Source: Chrysogorgia sp. JL179-B06 (Eukaryota; Cnidaria; Anthozoa; Scleralcyonacea; Chrysogorgiidae). Taken from it: a stretch of 64,000 nt of DNA. Both the position numbers and the translations under genes were made by a program. Below the pieces are notes generated by a model that saw only the letters and a program-made list of their open reading frames with translations, was not told the origin of the DNA and did not search any database. Shown one piece after another: positions 41,651 through 51,972 of this stretch. The stretch is taken from NCBI GenBank assembly GCA_035772405.1, contig JAYKKM010000159.1:1432501-1496500 (forward strand). The letters run 5' to 3'. Positions within the stretch are counted from its first letter, which is position 1. Each line of letters starts with the position of its first letter.

Positions 41651-44510
41651 ATCAATCAATCAATCAATAGCATTTATTTAAACACGATTTAAGTTTATAT
41701 GCAGCACATTGCTGATGTGGTCGTGTGTTTACTTAAAAGTTATTTACATGCAGGTATAAAATTTGCAATTATATATAAATGAAAATATTAAAAGTATTAT
41801 ATATAACAAAAAAATTAATAAATAAATAAATTTTTACAGTAAAAGATATAAATATTTATAATTATGGTCCTTATTATATGAATATATTTTAAAATCTTCT
41901 GTTTCCAGATCATATTGTCTTATTAATGCTTTAAAAACGGAATGACGTTTCTCGTTTCTGATACTGTCTGGCAGCTTGTTCTACAAAGCTGCTCCCCTAA
42001 ACGTCACTGATCTATGTAAGATGTTAGTTTCTGGTCTTGGGATAACCATCTTTTCCACTCCTCTCAGGTTGCTATTTTTCTTTGTTATCATGTTCTGACA
42101 AAGTTGGTCTGGTGCATCACCGTTACAACATTTATGGAATGTACTCAATAACCTTTGTTTGTATGTGCTATTTAGTGTCTTCCACCCAGTTTTCAGCATC
42201 ACATCATGGCTGGGTAAATCCCAGTCTAACCTATAGATTATGCGTGCAGCTCTTGCGTGCATTCTTTCCAATATATTAATTTGTGTTTTGCCACAGTTTC
42301 CCCAAACAACGATACAATACGTTACAGCAGGGAAAATCACTTTCCAGTAAAAATCTTCCAGCATATATTTTGGAAGAAAATCCATGGACTTTAATAGACT
42401 TAACTTCCTAGCGAAGGAAAGTTTGACTTCTTCTGTATGTTCTTTCCACTTTAGCTTGTTGTCCAAAGTCTTTCCCAAAAATTTTATTTTATTTACCCAC
42501 TTCACCAAGCTTCCATTTAGCCACACTGGTGGTAAAGGACCTAAAAAGGTTCCTCTGTGGCATGGCCTCCGTTTTTGCTGGATGAACCGTCATTCCATTT
42601 CTTTGACACCAATAATTCACGTACCTTTAATGTCTCGTTCATTTTTAAAGCCACTTAATCAACAGTTTCGCCAATACAAGTTAAAGTCGTATCATCTGCG
42701 TACATTTCTAATTCCTCATCACCGTCTCTCGTACAATCTGGTAAGTCATCACAAAATATTGCAAATAATAAGGGGCCCAAAACGGATCCTTGCGGCACTC
42801 CATAATCAAGTAACGTTCTCCTTTTCGGAATCGCATGAGCCTATCCTTGCAAATTGTCTTCGATTACTGAGATAGTCCTTAATACATAATAATAGGTTTC
42901 CAGAAATCCCTACTCGCTGTAACTTTAATATCAGTTGGTGATGTGGAACGGCATCAAAAGCCTTCCTAAAATCTATGAAAATGACTCCCACCACTCTCTT
43001 TTTGTCGACTGCTTTTCTCCATAATTCTGTCCTGTGTAACAACAGTAGTTCTGTAGAACTATTTTTCCTGTATACCCATTGGTTTGGGTTTAGAAGACTT
43101 GGATGGGTAGTGATGTGGCTAACAATGGTTCTGTGTACTTCCTTTTCCATCAGTTTACTTGGGATGCACAACATCGATAGTGGTCTGTAATCATCCCTGT
43201 CAGTCTAATCATCTTTTTTGTGTGCAGCTGCAATTCTTGCCACTTTCCACACATTTGGTAAAGTGACTGTCGTTGCACTTGTTTGGAAGATAGATGTCAA
43301 TGGTCGCACAATTTCTTCTGTTGTTGCTCTCAACAGGATCGATGGTAAATCATCTGGTCCGGCCTATAGCTTTGTGTATGTTAAGTCTTGACAAATTCTC
43401 TTTCACAGTTTCTTCCTTTATTTCTATTTCCATAATAGTTGGGGATATTCTGTCAATCAGTTTCACTGTCGGCGTATGTTGGTTATTTAAGCCACTTGCC
43501 AACTTTCCAACAACTTGCCAACAAAACAAAATGTTTGTTTAATATATTCGCCTTTTCGGGATCTTTGGTAACCAGTATTCCACCATCCGACTTGATGGCA
43601 GGAATCGGCTTCATGTTTGATTCTTTCCCGCTTGTTTTATTTAACAATTTCCAGTATTTCCTTGTATTTACTTTATGGTCATTTGCAAGTCCCCCAAAAT
43701 AGGTTGTTTTTGCTTTCCTTATTTCCGCTGTGACTTCGTTCCTCAACTTCCGGTATTTTCTCCACAGATGTTCATTGTTCCTTTCTTTCTTAGCTTTCTT
43801 CAATGCCTTGTATCTCCTATTCATCTTGTGCCTTAATGTTCCACTCACCCAGGTCAACGTTTGTCTCCGAAGCTTAACTTTCCTCCTTGGCGCATGCTCA
43901 TCATATATACCTTTAAGTATATTCGTCCATACTGTATATTTGTCATCAACGTGTTCAAAATGTCACACGTGGACCAAGGGGCGTTCTGCAAATCTAGTTT
44001 GAATTTTTCAGTGTCAAGGTTCTTGTGAGTTCTTGTGGTTATTATTTTGGGAGATTGCTTCCTTGGTATAAGATCCATGGAGAAAAACACCAGATTATGG
44101 TCAGAGATTCCAGTATCCACTGTTGTTATGTTTCCTACAAACTTAGTCTTGTTGGTTTGTTGGGGGGTCTATAGATTGATCCTACTACCACAGAACTTGT
44201 TTTGGTCACTACCCTTAACCAAATAGCTTCTACCTTTGGGTGCTCCAAATGTTTCAGGTGTATTTCAGTTAAATTGTTCAACACATAGACAACACACCCT
44301 CCCCCTCTTTCCTACCGTCGGAACGATCTCGTCGGAGAGTTCGATAGCCGTCAACTTGTATTTGTTTATTATCTAATGCTCTACCGAGATGTGTCTCGCA
44401 TACTTCCAATATGTATCTTCCAGGATGTATCGAGATGATCCCTGACCTATTTTGAACCTTTTGTCCCCTTTTGAACAGTTGCCATAAACTGTTTATCAAC
44501 TAGTAATCAT
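41651..44510 (-). mobile_element. CR1/L2-like LINE, nearly full ORF2, decayed
   Basis: Minus-strand element in an intron. 5' part (44500-43860): APE endonuclease (ILEVCETHLGRALDNKQIQV; TGISDHNLVFF). Linker region at 43857-43483 (SGTLRHKMNRRYKALKKAKK). RT at 43174-42690: VVGVIFIDFRKAFDAVPHHQ, GVPQGSVLGPLLFAI (by frame change) and MYADDTTLTCIGETVD (YADD). RT C-terminal region at 42526-41981 (NKIKFLGKTLDNKLKWKEHT ... NILERMHARAARIIYRLDWD). Several frameshifts and stops separate the blocks. The 3' UTR of about 330 bp ends in (TTGA)n at about 41651-41670, the simple-repeat tail typical of L2/CR1 types. No ORF1 seen. Confidence 0.9.
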
Positions 44511-44751
44511 GGGTTGTCAGCATCTGTAGGTCATGCAAAATTAATGATACAAAAAAAAAATTGCGAGACCAATTTTTATGTTCGGAAAAAATTGACTATT
44601 CCAGACTTGGTGCCCGTAACCGAGCCCTAAAAAAGACTGATTTTGTGCGCATACACTAGTGTTCTGAAGGCTAATTTGTCCAAGAAAGCCCAACGAGGAC
44701 CATTGTTTCATGAGTCCAATGAGTCAATGCATGAGTCGATGAAAAAAAAGA

Positions 44752-44838
44752 TTTAGGTTAGGGTTAAGGTTAGCGTTTTAGGGTTTGAAGGTCAGGTTAG
44801 GTTTAGGTTTAAGGTTAGGGTTAGGTTTAGGGTTGCGT
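44752..44838 (+). repeat. Degenerate TTAGGG-like interstitial repeats
   Basis: About 85 bp of TTAGGTTAGGGTTAAGGTTA, TTTTAGGG, TTAGGTTTAGG, GGTTAGGGTTAGGTTTAGGG units. TTAGGG is the usual animal telomere repeat, so this is an interstitial telomere-like tract. Confidence 0.75.
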
Positions 44839-45179
44839 TTTGGATCCACAATTACAAGCGTTAGGTATTGTTCATGTATTAAACGTTTTTAATGTTCAAT
44901 TAGAGTGTTTTGTAACACTGATCATATATCTGAATCACTCAATTGAAAATATATAAATTTTGGAATTTGATTCATAAGTCTCATGGAAACAACGGCCTCA
45001 GCCCAACTATTCAAACATTCTTTTTTGCATTCGCCATCTTGCCTTTTCCTTCGCAAATTACAAAGAAACACGAACACAATCGGGTAACGGACGAATTACG
45101 TTGAGACTGGGCCGGTTCCTACATCCCGAGGCAGTACTCGTACCGGAGAACCGTTGCGAGAAGACTCTTTCAAGTATAA

Positions 45180-45320
45180 GACTCTCATGAAACAGAGTGG
45201 AGGCGTAGGCTCGGATCCCACTTCTGACACCATGTTTTAAGTCTAAGTCTCTCATATATGAAACAGAGTGGAGAGCTCGGATCCCACTTCTGACACCATG
45301 TTTTAAGTCTAAGTCTCATA
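45180..45320. repeat. Tandem duplication of about 65 bp
   Basis: GCTCGGATCCCACTTCTGAC then ACCATGTTTTAAGTCTAAGT occurs at 45209 and 45274, preceded each time by ATGAAACAGAGTGGAG. Two copies. Confidence 0.85.
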
Positions 45321-45394
45321 CAAAACAGTTCTAGCTCTCCAAGATGGTTAACACTATCTCGACCTCCTTCTCGATCTCCATGTATCTCTCTCTA

Positions 45395-45590
45395 TCTCTC
45401 ACGCTTTATATTTCTTTATATTTCTTTATATTTCTTTATATCTCCATCTCTATCTCTATCTATACCTCTATCTCTACCTCTATCTCTCTCTATCTCTATC
45501 TCTATCTCTATCTCTATCTCTCTATCTCTCTATCTCTATCTCCATCTATCTCTACCTCTATCTCTACTTCTATCTCTATCTATAAGATAA
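45395..45590. repeat. (CTATCT)n pyrimidine microsatellite
   Basis: Imperfect CTATCT/CTCTAT/TTTCTTTATA runs over about 195 bp. On the host gene's sense (minus) strand it is a purine-rich GAGATA tract starting about 25 bp after the donor of exon 45615-45786. Confidence 0.9.
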
Positions 45591-45614
45591 ACACGATTGC
45601 TAGACAGTACTTAC

Positions 45615-45786
45615 GGAGGGCATCGTCCCAGACGGTTCGACACTATACAGTTTCCGTTGTGCGTGATCCTACCCTCGCTCGACCAGCGCATCAACGCAGT
45701 TCCTCCTGCACAGTCACTTTTGAGAACCAACCTTTGGTTGACCAAATGAACGCACTTTCCACTTTTGTGCATAAAGTAACCATAAC
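45615..45786 (-). CDS. Exon of the EGF/lectin-like gene (lectin-like half-repeat)
   Basis: 172-nt exon; acceptor TTTGCATGAAG and donor CC|GTAAGT. It encodes YGYFMHKSGKCVHLVNQRLV then LKSDCAGGTALMRWSSEGRI and THNGNCIVSNRLGRCP. Phase 1 at the start and phase 2 at the end match the flanking exons (47031 and 41492). Same GYF.H.SGKC(V/I)...LVL.S.C pattern as the exon at 40366. This pattern is familiar from cnidarian lectin-like proteins (recognition). Confidence 0.8.
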
Positions 45787-46200
45787 CTTCATGCAAAGAA
45801 GAAAGTTTGATTAGGAAGAAAGTTTGATTTTTGCAGCTCTTGAGACTTGTCAGAAAACAAGGGAACATTGTACGAACAGGTTTAAAATGGCGTCCTGTTC
45901 TCTTTATTGAAACAAAATAATCAACAATTATTTTAACTTTAGTGATCGTTTTGACATTTTGACTTACCATTTTATTTTTAACCTGAGAAAACCGACCTTA
46001 TTTAAATAGATTTGTCATAAAATGGGGGGGGGGGGGGTGGGGGGTGGGGGTCATTGTTAAAAAAAAGGTTAAATTAGCAACACAGAATGTGCGATAGCCT
46101 CAACTGGACATCCAATAGAGAAAGATACGAATGTGTTTTTTTATAGATTTTGTTTATTTTGGGTTTTGTATTTGAAATGGCGGCGTTTTTACGTGTTGGG
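45787..46200. other. Intron with a G-run
   Basis: Includes a G-rich tract of about 27 bp at 46023-46050 (14 or more G, TGGGGGGT, GGGGG), a possible G-quadruplex on the plus strand. Confidence 0.6.
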
Positions 46201-46640
46201 ATGCAAACTTTAAACACAACTTCAAATTTGTTTGCGAAGGAGAAGGCTCTTAGACCGCTGTTCTTTTGTTTTTAAATTACTTAATAATGCGGTCGACTTT
46301 AAGTTTCTTATCCAACAAATTCTCACTCGTACGATACTAAAAACAGGTCTAATTACAAACTACCTGTCGGCAAAATTATCTGGGGACAGCAACGAACATT
46401 CTATTGCTTCTTAATGACTGGCATCTATTACTCTATCTGTTCGTCAATCCAATACTTATTCCCAATTCAAATTTCAATTCTGGAAATCTGTCAATTTATT
46501 ATAATGTTTCACTCTTTGTACTTGTAATTTGTAATTATATATTTTGTTTATATTTAATATTTTTGTAAACTTTTGTTTTATGGAGGACACTCATGAAAAT
46601 CACATTTGCTGAATGAGGCTTCCTAAAATATTTTATATAA
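46200..46640 (+). mobile_element. LINE 3' end, degenerate
   Basis: The 61-codon frame RRRLLDRCSFVFKLLNNAVD resembles the RT C-terminal region of CR1-like LINEs. Downstream TATGGAGGACACTCATGAAA with ATTTGCTGAATGAGGC resembles a LINE 3' hairpin, and an AT-rich simple repeat follows. Low detail, partly inferred. Confidence 0.45.
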
Positions 46641-47005
46641 TTATAATTATTAAGATAATTATATAATGATAATGATAATGATAATTATATTATAATTATA
46701 TAATACGATACTATTATTATATTATTATTATTATTGTTATTATTATTATTATCCTTATATTGTTGATTTTTTATTATGATCAGATGTTTATATTGTATTC
46801 TATTTTTATTGGATCTTTAATAAAGTTATCAGTTGTTATTATTATCCTTATATTGTTATTATATAATTATAATTATTATTATTATTATTAGATAATTATA
46901 TTATAATATACTAGTAATAATAGTAATAATAATAATAATTAATTGTAATTAATTATAATTATATAATAATAATAATGATAATAATAATAATAATAATAAT
47001 AGTAT
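46640..47005. repeat. ATT/ATA-rich simple repeats
   Basis: Mixed (ATT)n, (AAT)n and ATAATTATAATTAT inverted runs. They end about 30 bp from the donor of exon 47031-47342. Confidence 0.9.
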
Positions 47006-47030
47006 CGTATCTTTAATTTGATGAAATTAC

Positions 47031-47342
47031 CGTCATTAATGAAATCCTTTGGACTTGGAAAGCTGCTATCGGAACAGCAAACAACGCCGTCGACGATATA
47101 ACTTGATAGTTGTGTCACTTTCTGACATGTAGCAGCGTCCACGAATCTGTTTCCCGCCAGGAGTAACGCCTTGTTAGCAGTTTCGCCGGTAACTCCCACA
47201 ACGCTTTGGCCTTCAGGACTGTTTGGACAAACTTCAATCGCTGTGCAAAGTCTCTTGTTTGGATATCTGCAGTGATTTTGGGTCAAGTCTAAACTTTCGG
47301 CTCGAGCCGCTGTGTTGACAGAGAACCAGGACATACCTTGAG
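47031..47342 (-). CDS. Exon of the EGF/lectin-like gene (Cys-containing module)
   Basis: 312-nt exon after TTTATTTTAG, ending G|GTAATT. A second acceptor six bases further in (start 47336) keeps the same phase. It encodes AARAESLDLTQNHCRYPNKR, LCTAIEVCPNSPEGQS, LLLAGNRFVDAATCQKVTQL and YIVDGVVCCSD. The HCRY..KRLCT..E(V/L)CP pattern occurs in other invertebrate extracellular proteins that I cannot name with confidence. Phases fit 48335 (upstream) and 45786 (downstream). Confidence 0.75.
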
Positions 47343-47454
47343 CTAAAATAAACAAACCGACAAGTAAATTAAATCTACATGTAGTGACGTAAAATAAAAT
47401 AAAGGGAAGTAAAGTTTACTGATAAACTAAGGTAACGTCTTGGTAACTATATTT

Positions 47455-47650
47455 TGACAATTTGTTCTGACATTGGGTATTGTTTTTAGACAAAACTGTG
47501 GGGATGTGCCGTTTGACGTATGAAAGACATTTTGCGGCCCTGGAAATGCCATCAATTTTAACGTCAGGTCTGAAATTGGGTAGGGAAATTAGCATGATTT
47601 GGTCTGAAAACGGGTAAGGGTTTCACGAAACGCGCCGCAGACCCCACAAA
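47455..47650 (+). repeat. Truncated copy of the 48668-49414 MITE family
   Basis: Shares GGGGATGTGCCG, TTAACGTCAGGTCTGAAATT, GGGTAAGGGTTTCACGAA and CGCCGCA-like phrases with 48810-48975. Confidence 0.75.
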
Positions 47651-48334
47651 AATGATTGGTTACCATGGCAACATGCCTCATAAACAAACGTTGCAACTTG
47701 TAACTTGTAATGTTTACTCCCAACTAGAGAATTTCTAATACTGCGAGGTTTAAAAAGAACATAAAATAAAATAACAATATAATGGGAAACAAATAATAAA
47801 TACAAACAAAGTGATAATGAGTGCTGTGACAAAGTCAAAATTAAAAGCCAAAGTCTCATTAAAGTGCGTGGCAGCTGTGATATTTAGTCAAATACAAAAA
47901 TCAAAATTAAAATCTCTTTAGATGTGCTGGAGTGCGTGCAATACTTATTTCATTCATTGCTCGGGAGAACTTGCCATCACGGTGGTTTCAGAGAGAATGT
48001 TGCAAATGTGCAGTTCTCACAAAAGGACTATAGCCATAGGTCAGTATCCATGCGTGTGGCTGTACATAGCTATGAGCCCTGCATTAGCCACATCACTGTC
48101 TTCCTCGATAAATTTGAGGAAAACTCCTAAAATTTGGACCGATTTTCTTGAATAGTCTAAAATCTTTGAAATTGACAAATTACAAATTCTTCTGACTCCC
48201 CTCCCCCAGGACATCAAATGGTCCTTCCCTAACGAGAAGATAGATGTTGATAGACTTGCTGAGAGTGATAGCGTTAAAGAGAAAACATTTACCTAAAAGT
48301 TATCCGAAAACTTTTATCTACCCATCCTACTTAC

Positions 48335-48575
48335 CTACCAACCGGAATTGGTCTTGATTGCTTTGGCAAACATTTGGATCATTCACAATTGCTAGCATCT
48401 GCACTTCAAAGGCTGGCTGCCCACGCCTCGCGCCAGGTACATATCGTGTCTGCTTACGAATGCACTTTCGACCGTTGTCAAAGAAAATGACACCATTTGA
48501 ATCCATTGATACACCACTAATAAGTTTGCCATATGTTTGATAGTTGATGTAGGTGTCTGATTTGTCACACATGCC
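48335..48575 (-). CDS. Exon of the EGF/lectin-like gene
   Basis: 241-nt exon; acceptor TTTCTTCTCATGCAG and donor GTAG|GTAAGT. It encodes GMCDKSDTYINYQTYGKLIS, GVSMDSNGVIFFDNGRKCIR and FEVQMLAIVNDPNVCQSNQD. Phase 0 at the start joins 50797 and phase 1 at the end joins 47342. Domain not recognised. It has three Cys and an alternating hydrophobic pattern suggesting a beta-rich extracellular module. Confidence 0.7.
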
Positions 48576-48667
48576 CTGCATGAGAAGAAACGGATGTCGT
48601 TTTATGTACTGATCATAATTTATAGGGGATCATTACTAGTGGTGTCCATCTGCTAATGGGTCCGTCC

Positions 48668-49414
48668 CCACGGGGGGGCGTGCTCCCTCACATGAGCTAT
48701 ATAGGTATGTGTGGCGCAAAAGGGTATGATTTTCGAGCAGTTTTGGTCTGAAATTGGGTATAGATTTTGACATTCTGGTCTGCAAATAGGTACCGTTTTT
48801 GGACGAAACTGTAGGGATGTGCCGGCGTATGGCACATTTAGTTTTAGAGGCTGTCCTGAAAATGGGAACATTTTTTAGCGTCAGGTCTGAAATTGGGTGG
48901 GCAAATTAGCATAATTTGGTCTGAAAGCGGGTAAGGGTTTCACGAAGCGTGCCGCACACCCCCACCAAAATGCAGGGGACGTACTCTCCATAATTGACTA
49001 CACCGGTCTGTTCTGCCATTAAGGTTATGGTTTTTGGGCCGATTTGGTTTAGAATAGGGTATACATTTTGTTTCATTAGTCTGAAAAAGCGTTTGGTTTT
49101 GGCGGAGAATCTGTGGACGATAAAGGTTAATTTCTTAATTTAGCTCCAAGATTTATGACGTGGGCAATCACTTCGCAGACCTCAGGATATAGGATAAGCA
49201 AAATACGTGCTATATATTGCAATCCCAGTGTTTTTATTGACCTGTTTATAGTGACGCGTATTTTGTCTGGTTTGAAATAGGGTATCGATTTCTTCAGTTT
49301 GGTCTGAAATAGGGTATAAAAATTTATTTTTCGGGTCTTAAATAGGGTCAGGGGTTGAAGGATTTGGCGGCGCACCACCACCGTTTATATGGGTGAGTAC
49401 CATACCCCACCCGG
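48668..49414. mobile_element. MITE-like element with a 10-bp flanking direct repeat
   Basis: GGGTCCGTCC stands directly outside both ends (48658-48667 and 49415-49424). The left terminus CCACGGGGGGGCGTGCTCCC and the reverse-complemented right terminus CCGGGTGGGGTATGGTACTC are imperfect inverted repeats. Internal phrases such as GGTCTGAAATAGGGTAT and TTTGGTCTGAAAGCGGGTA are tandemly varied. Terminal CCCCGGG-type repeats of this kind are common in marine invertebrate genomes (recognition). Confidence 0.7.
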
Positions 49415-49424
49415 GGGTCCGTCC

Positions 49425-50796
49425 ATAATCAGATTTACAGTTGAATTATTTATATTAACTCCATATTTGTCCATGCGTCACGTGCAAGATTGTCGACGTC
49501 CGTGACAATACTGGAATTGCTACAAATAACTTGCAATTTAACGTCATGTATTTTCAGCTAATATGGCATAGGTATTTGTTCCTCTTAGTTTGTGTTTTAG
49601 TATGAGAGGTTGTACTTAACGTTTACATTTGCAATGGATTCATTTTATTTTATTTTATTCAACGTAAATGTTATAAATATTAATGATATTTGAGAGTCAA
49701 TCTGCGAGAAAACCGTGCAGAACCAGGCAGAAAGTTGCGCAAGTCAAATCGCGGATTTGCTCTAGCTTTCCATGGAAGCATAGCATATCACCAGACTCAC
49801 AGAAATATAGAAGTTCTTTCGATCCAACTCTCTCTCTCTCTTGTTTGCGAGATACCCATGCACCGTCTTTCCCGCCAGGAACAGAAATTGCAAACAAATT
49901 TGTGAATTTTCCCAAACTTTAGAGGAGTATATTAGTTGCAATTACTCGCGTTACAAGAGTTTGTATCAACTATTATAGCCTTTCATTAAAATTGGAATTT
50001 AATATCATATCCTCATGATTTAAAAAAACAACTAAAACCACCGAATGACACAAATTCAAATTTGCATTTCGCTGCGTTTGACATCAAAATAATTTAATTT
50101 CCTGTAAAAACATCGGCGAGAAATTATGCTTTTTTATACCAGCTCGTAAAATATAGAATTTGTTGACAAAATGGCACCATGTTGTTGAAAACGATTATAA
50201 CTTTCTATTTTTATTTTTCTGTTTCGTTTTTGTAAAACTGACGTCCTCAGGTATTATCTAGCTATAATTTCCATGTTTGTGTATTGATAGTTTACGCATT
50301 TTTCGTTTATTGATAGTTTACGCATTTTTCATAATTTGGCCGCCGATGTTTTCCAGTTATTTAAAGACTTAATTATCGTTATGGTTTCATTTAGAGAAAA
50401 GCAACAAGCAGAAATGAAATATTTTGACGTTAATGCAGTTTTGACGCTGTGGTTTAAAAAAAAGAATTCGTTCAATTTATGCGATTAATATTTAGACCAT
50501 AATATTATTGCTGTAAAGTCTTGTTTACTGAAATGAAAGCAATTAAAAACTGATATTGTCCTATAAATTCACACATTTCTTTACCCGAAATTCCTGCCCC
50601 TTGCATGCAGTGGAATGGGGCGGGGGGGTTAGAGGTCTGAAAATCTCGCAAACAAAAATAACTGGATCGAAAGAACTTACCAGTGTCAGTTTGTCACCAA
50701 ATTGTGCTTCTATGTAATGTTAGAGAAAATCGGTGATTTGACGAGTGCAGCCATCTGCTTGGTTTTCTCGCGTATTGTCTCTTAATTATCATTTAC
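49425..50796. other. Intron with a diverged inverted repeat (49690-49870 / 50625-50785)
   Basis: AAGTTCTTTCGATCCAACT ... TTGTTTGCGAG (49810-49851) mirrors CTCGCAAACAAAAATAACTG and GATCGAAAGAACTT (50646-50680). The outer parts (CTGCGAGAAAACCGTGCAG against CTGCTTGGTTTTCTCGCG) also pair. Between them (49870-50620) nothing coding is seen. The GGGGCGGGGGGG run lies at 50616. Confidence 0.6.
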
Positions 50797-50989
50797 CTTG
50801 AAGAGATTGTAATATTCATAACGAAAAAAACAAAACGAATCATGACCATGTTGTTTTAGTTGTCCATTTGGATCCAGCCTGAACACCATGCAGTTCCTGT
50901 TACCCAAAGTACCGACCGCGCCGATACAGGGCTCAAAGGCACTACCATGGACACCGATTTCGCACGTGCCTTTCGACCATGAACTCAGC
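50797..50989 (-). CDS. Most 5' recognisable exon of the EGF/lectin-like gene
   Basis: About 193 nt, ending at the donor CTTCAAG|GTAAAT in phase 0. The start is less certain: TTTAACAG|G (50989) is the best acceptor. It encodes LSSWSKGTCEIGVHGSAFEP, CIGAVGTLGNRNCMVFRLD and GHDSFCFFRYEYYNLFK. Phase at the start implies upstream exons that I could not find between 51,000 and 58,480 or that lie outside the window, so the signal peptide and N-terminus are missing. Confidence 0.6.
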
Positions 50990-51089
50990 CTGTTAAACCT
51001 CACGCACGTTTTTCTTGCCTTGTGTTGTAATATTCCGTAAATAACCCCTTATTGATAAAAAAAAATGAACAAGCTATAATGATAACGAT

Positions 51090-51160
51090 ACTAATAATAA
51101 TAATAATAATAACGGTAACGATAACGATAACGATAACGATAATAATAAAGGTCTTTATTC
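51090..51160. repeat. (AAT)n-(AACGAT)n microsatellite at a minus-strand LINE end
   Basis: AATAATAATAAT then ACGATA/TAACGA units, followed by AAAGGTCTTTATTCATATTA. This is the layout of a simple-repeat tail of a minus-strand retroelement whose 3' UTR would lie at about 51150-51500. Confidence 0.55.
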
Positions 51161-51647
51161 ATATTAGTTTATTCATATATGGTTTCAGAAAAACCGATTT
51201 CCTGGAGTACAAATAACCACAAACCGGTTCCAAAACGTTTGATTGACGGAAAGCTCCAGGCCGGTGATTTGTTTTCGAAAGTCGCGTAACAATGAAAGAA
51301 CTAAACAGTGGTAAAATTAATAAAAACGTAAAAACAAGAGCTTGCTGCTACAAATCGTTTTGCAAAGTTTGCGATTTTAAATCAATCATTCAATAATCAT
51401 CGTGATTTAGAAAAAACATGATTTAAAATCAGTTTTCTGACGTACTTTGTTGTGAGTCTAGCTATAACTACAAGCAATTGAGTTAAAGAACTAATAAAGT
51501 AAAGAAAAAAACTATGTAAATTGTTTTCGCGAATTAACTTTTACCTTTACCTTATTTGTTTTATTTGTTTACCTTTGCTCAAACTAGCAAGAGAAACCGA
51601 CCTACCGTCCTCAAAAGTGAAAGTACTGACACAGCTTTTCACGTTCA

Positions 51648-51903
51648 TCAGTATTCCTAGAAACATTAGAAAGTTCTTCATTGTCTTCAGTGATTCACAA
51701 AGCATACCCTGAGAGAAAAATAAGTAGAAGTAACCATTATGTGAGTAGTAAAGGGGTCACTTTGGATGGGTCAAGAATGTGAAGAATGTAACGGTTCAGT
51801 GAAGGGCATGTAATACTTTTTTGCACGTTGCGCAATAGTCTGAAAAACACTAGAAAGTGCTTCATTGTCTTCAGTGATTCACAAAGCCTTACCCTGAGAA
51901 AAC
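51648..51903. repeat. Direct repeat pair, about 75 bp, 181 bp apart
   Basis: TTCATTGTCTTCAGTGATTC then ACAAAGC(C/A)T(T)ACCCTGAGA occurs near 51676 and 51861. Non-coding. Confidence 0.8.
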
Positions 51904-51926
51904 AAGATAGACCAGGCCGAGAAGGC

Positions 51927-51955
51927 GGGGGGGGGGGGGGGGGGGGGGGGGGGGT
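51927..51955 (+). repeat. Poly-G run of about 29 bp
   Basis: GGCGGGGG... nearly uninterrupted G, adjacent to the left end of the TIR transposon. A possible G-quadruplex, and assembly-sensitive. Confidence 0.9.
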
Positions 51956-51972
51956 ATCGTCCACAACCGCTT

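Noticed and set aside
45344..45814. 156-codon plus-strand ORF rich in Ser/Leu/Ile/Tyr
   Set aside because: Translation of the (CTATCT)n microsatellite and the antisense of a coding exon.
49683..49922. Overlapping ORFs on both strands around CTCTCTCTC
   Set aside because: They lie within one arm of a diverged inverted repeat. No conserved frame between the arms.
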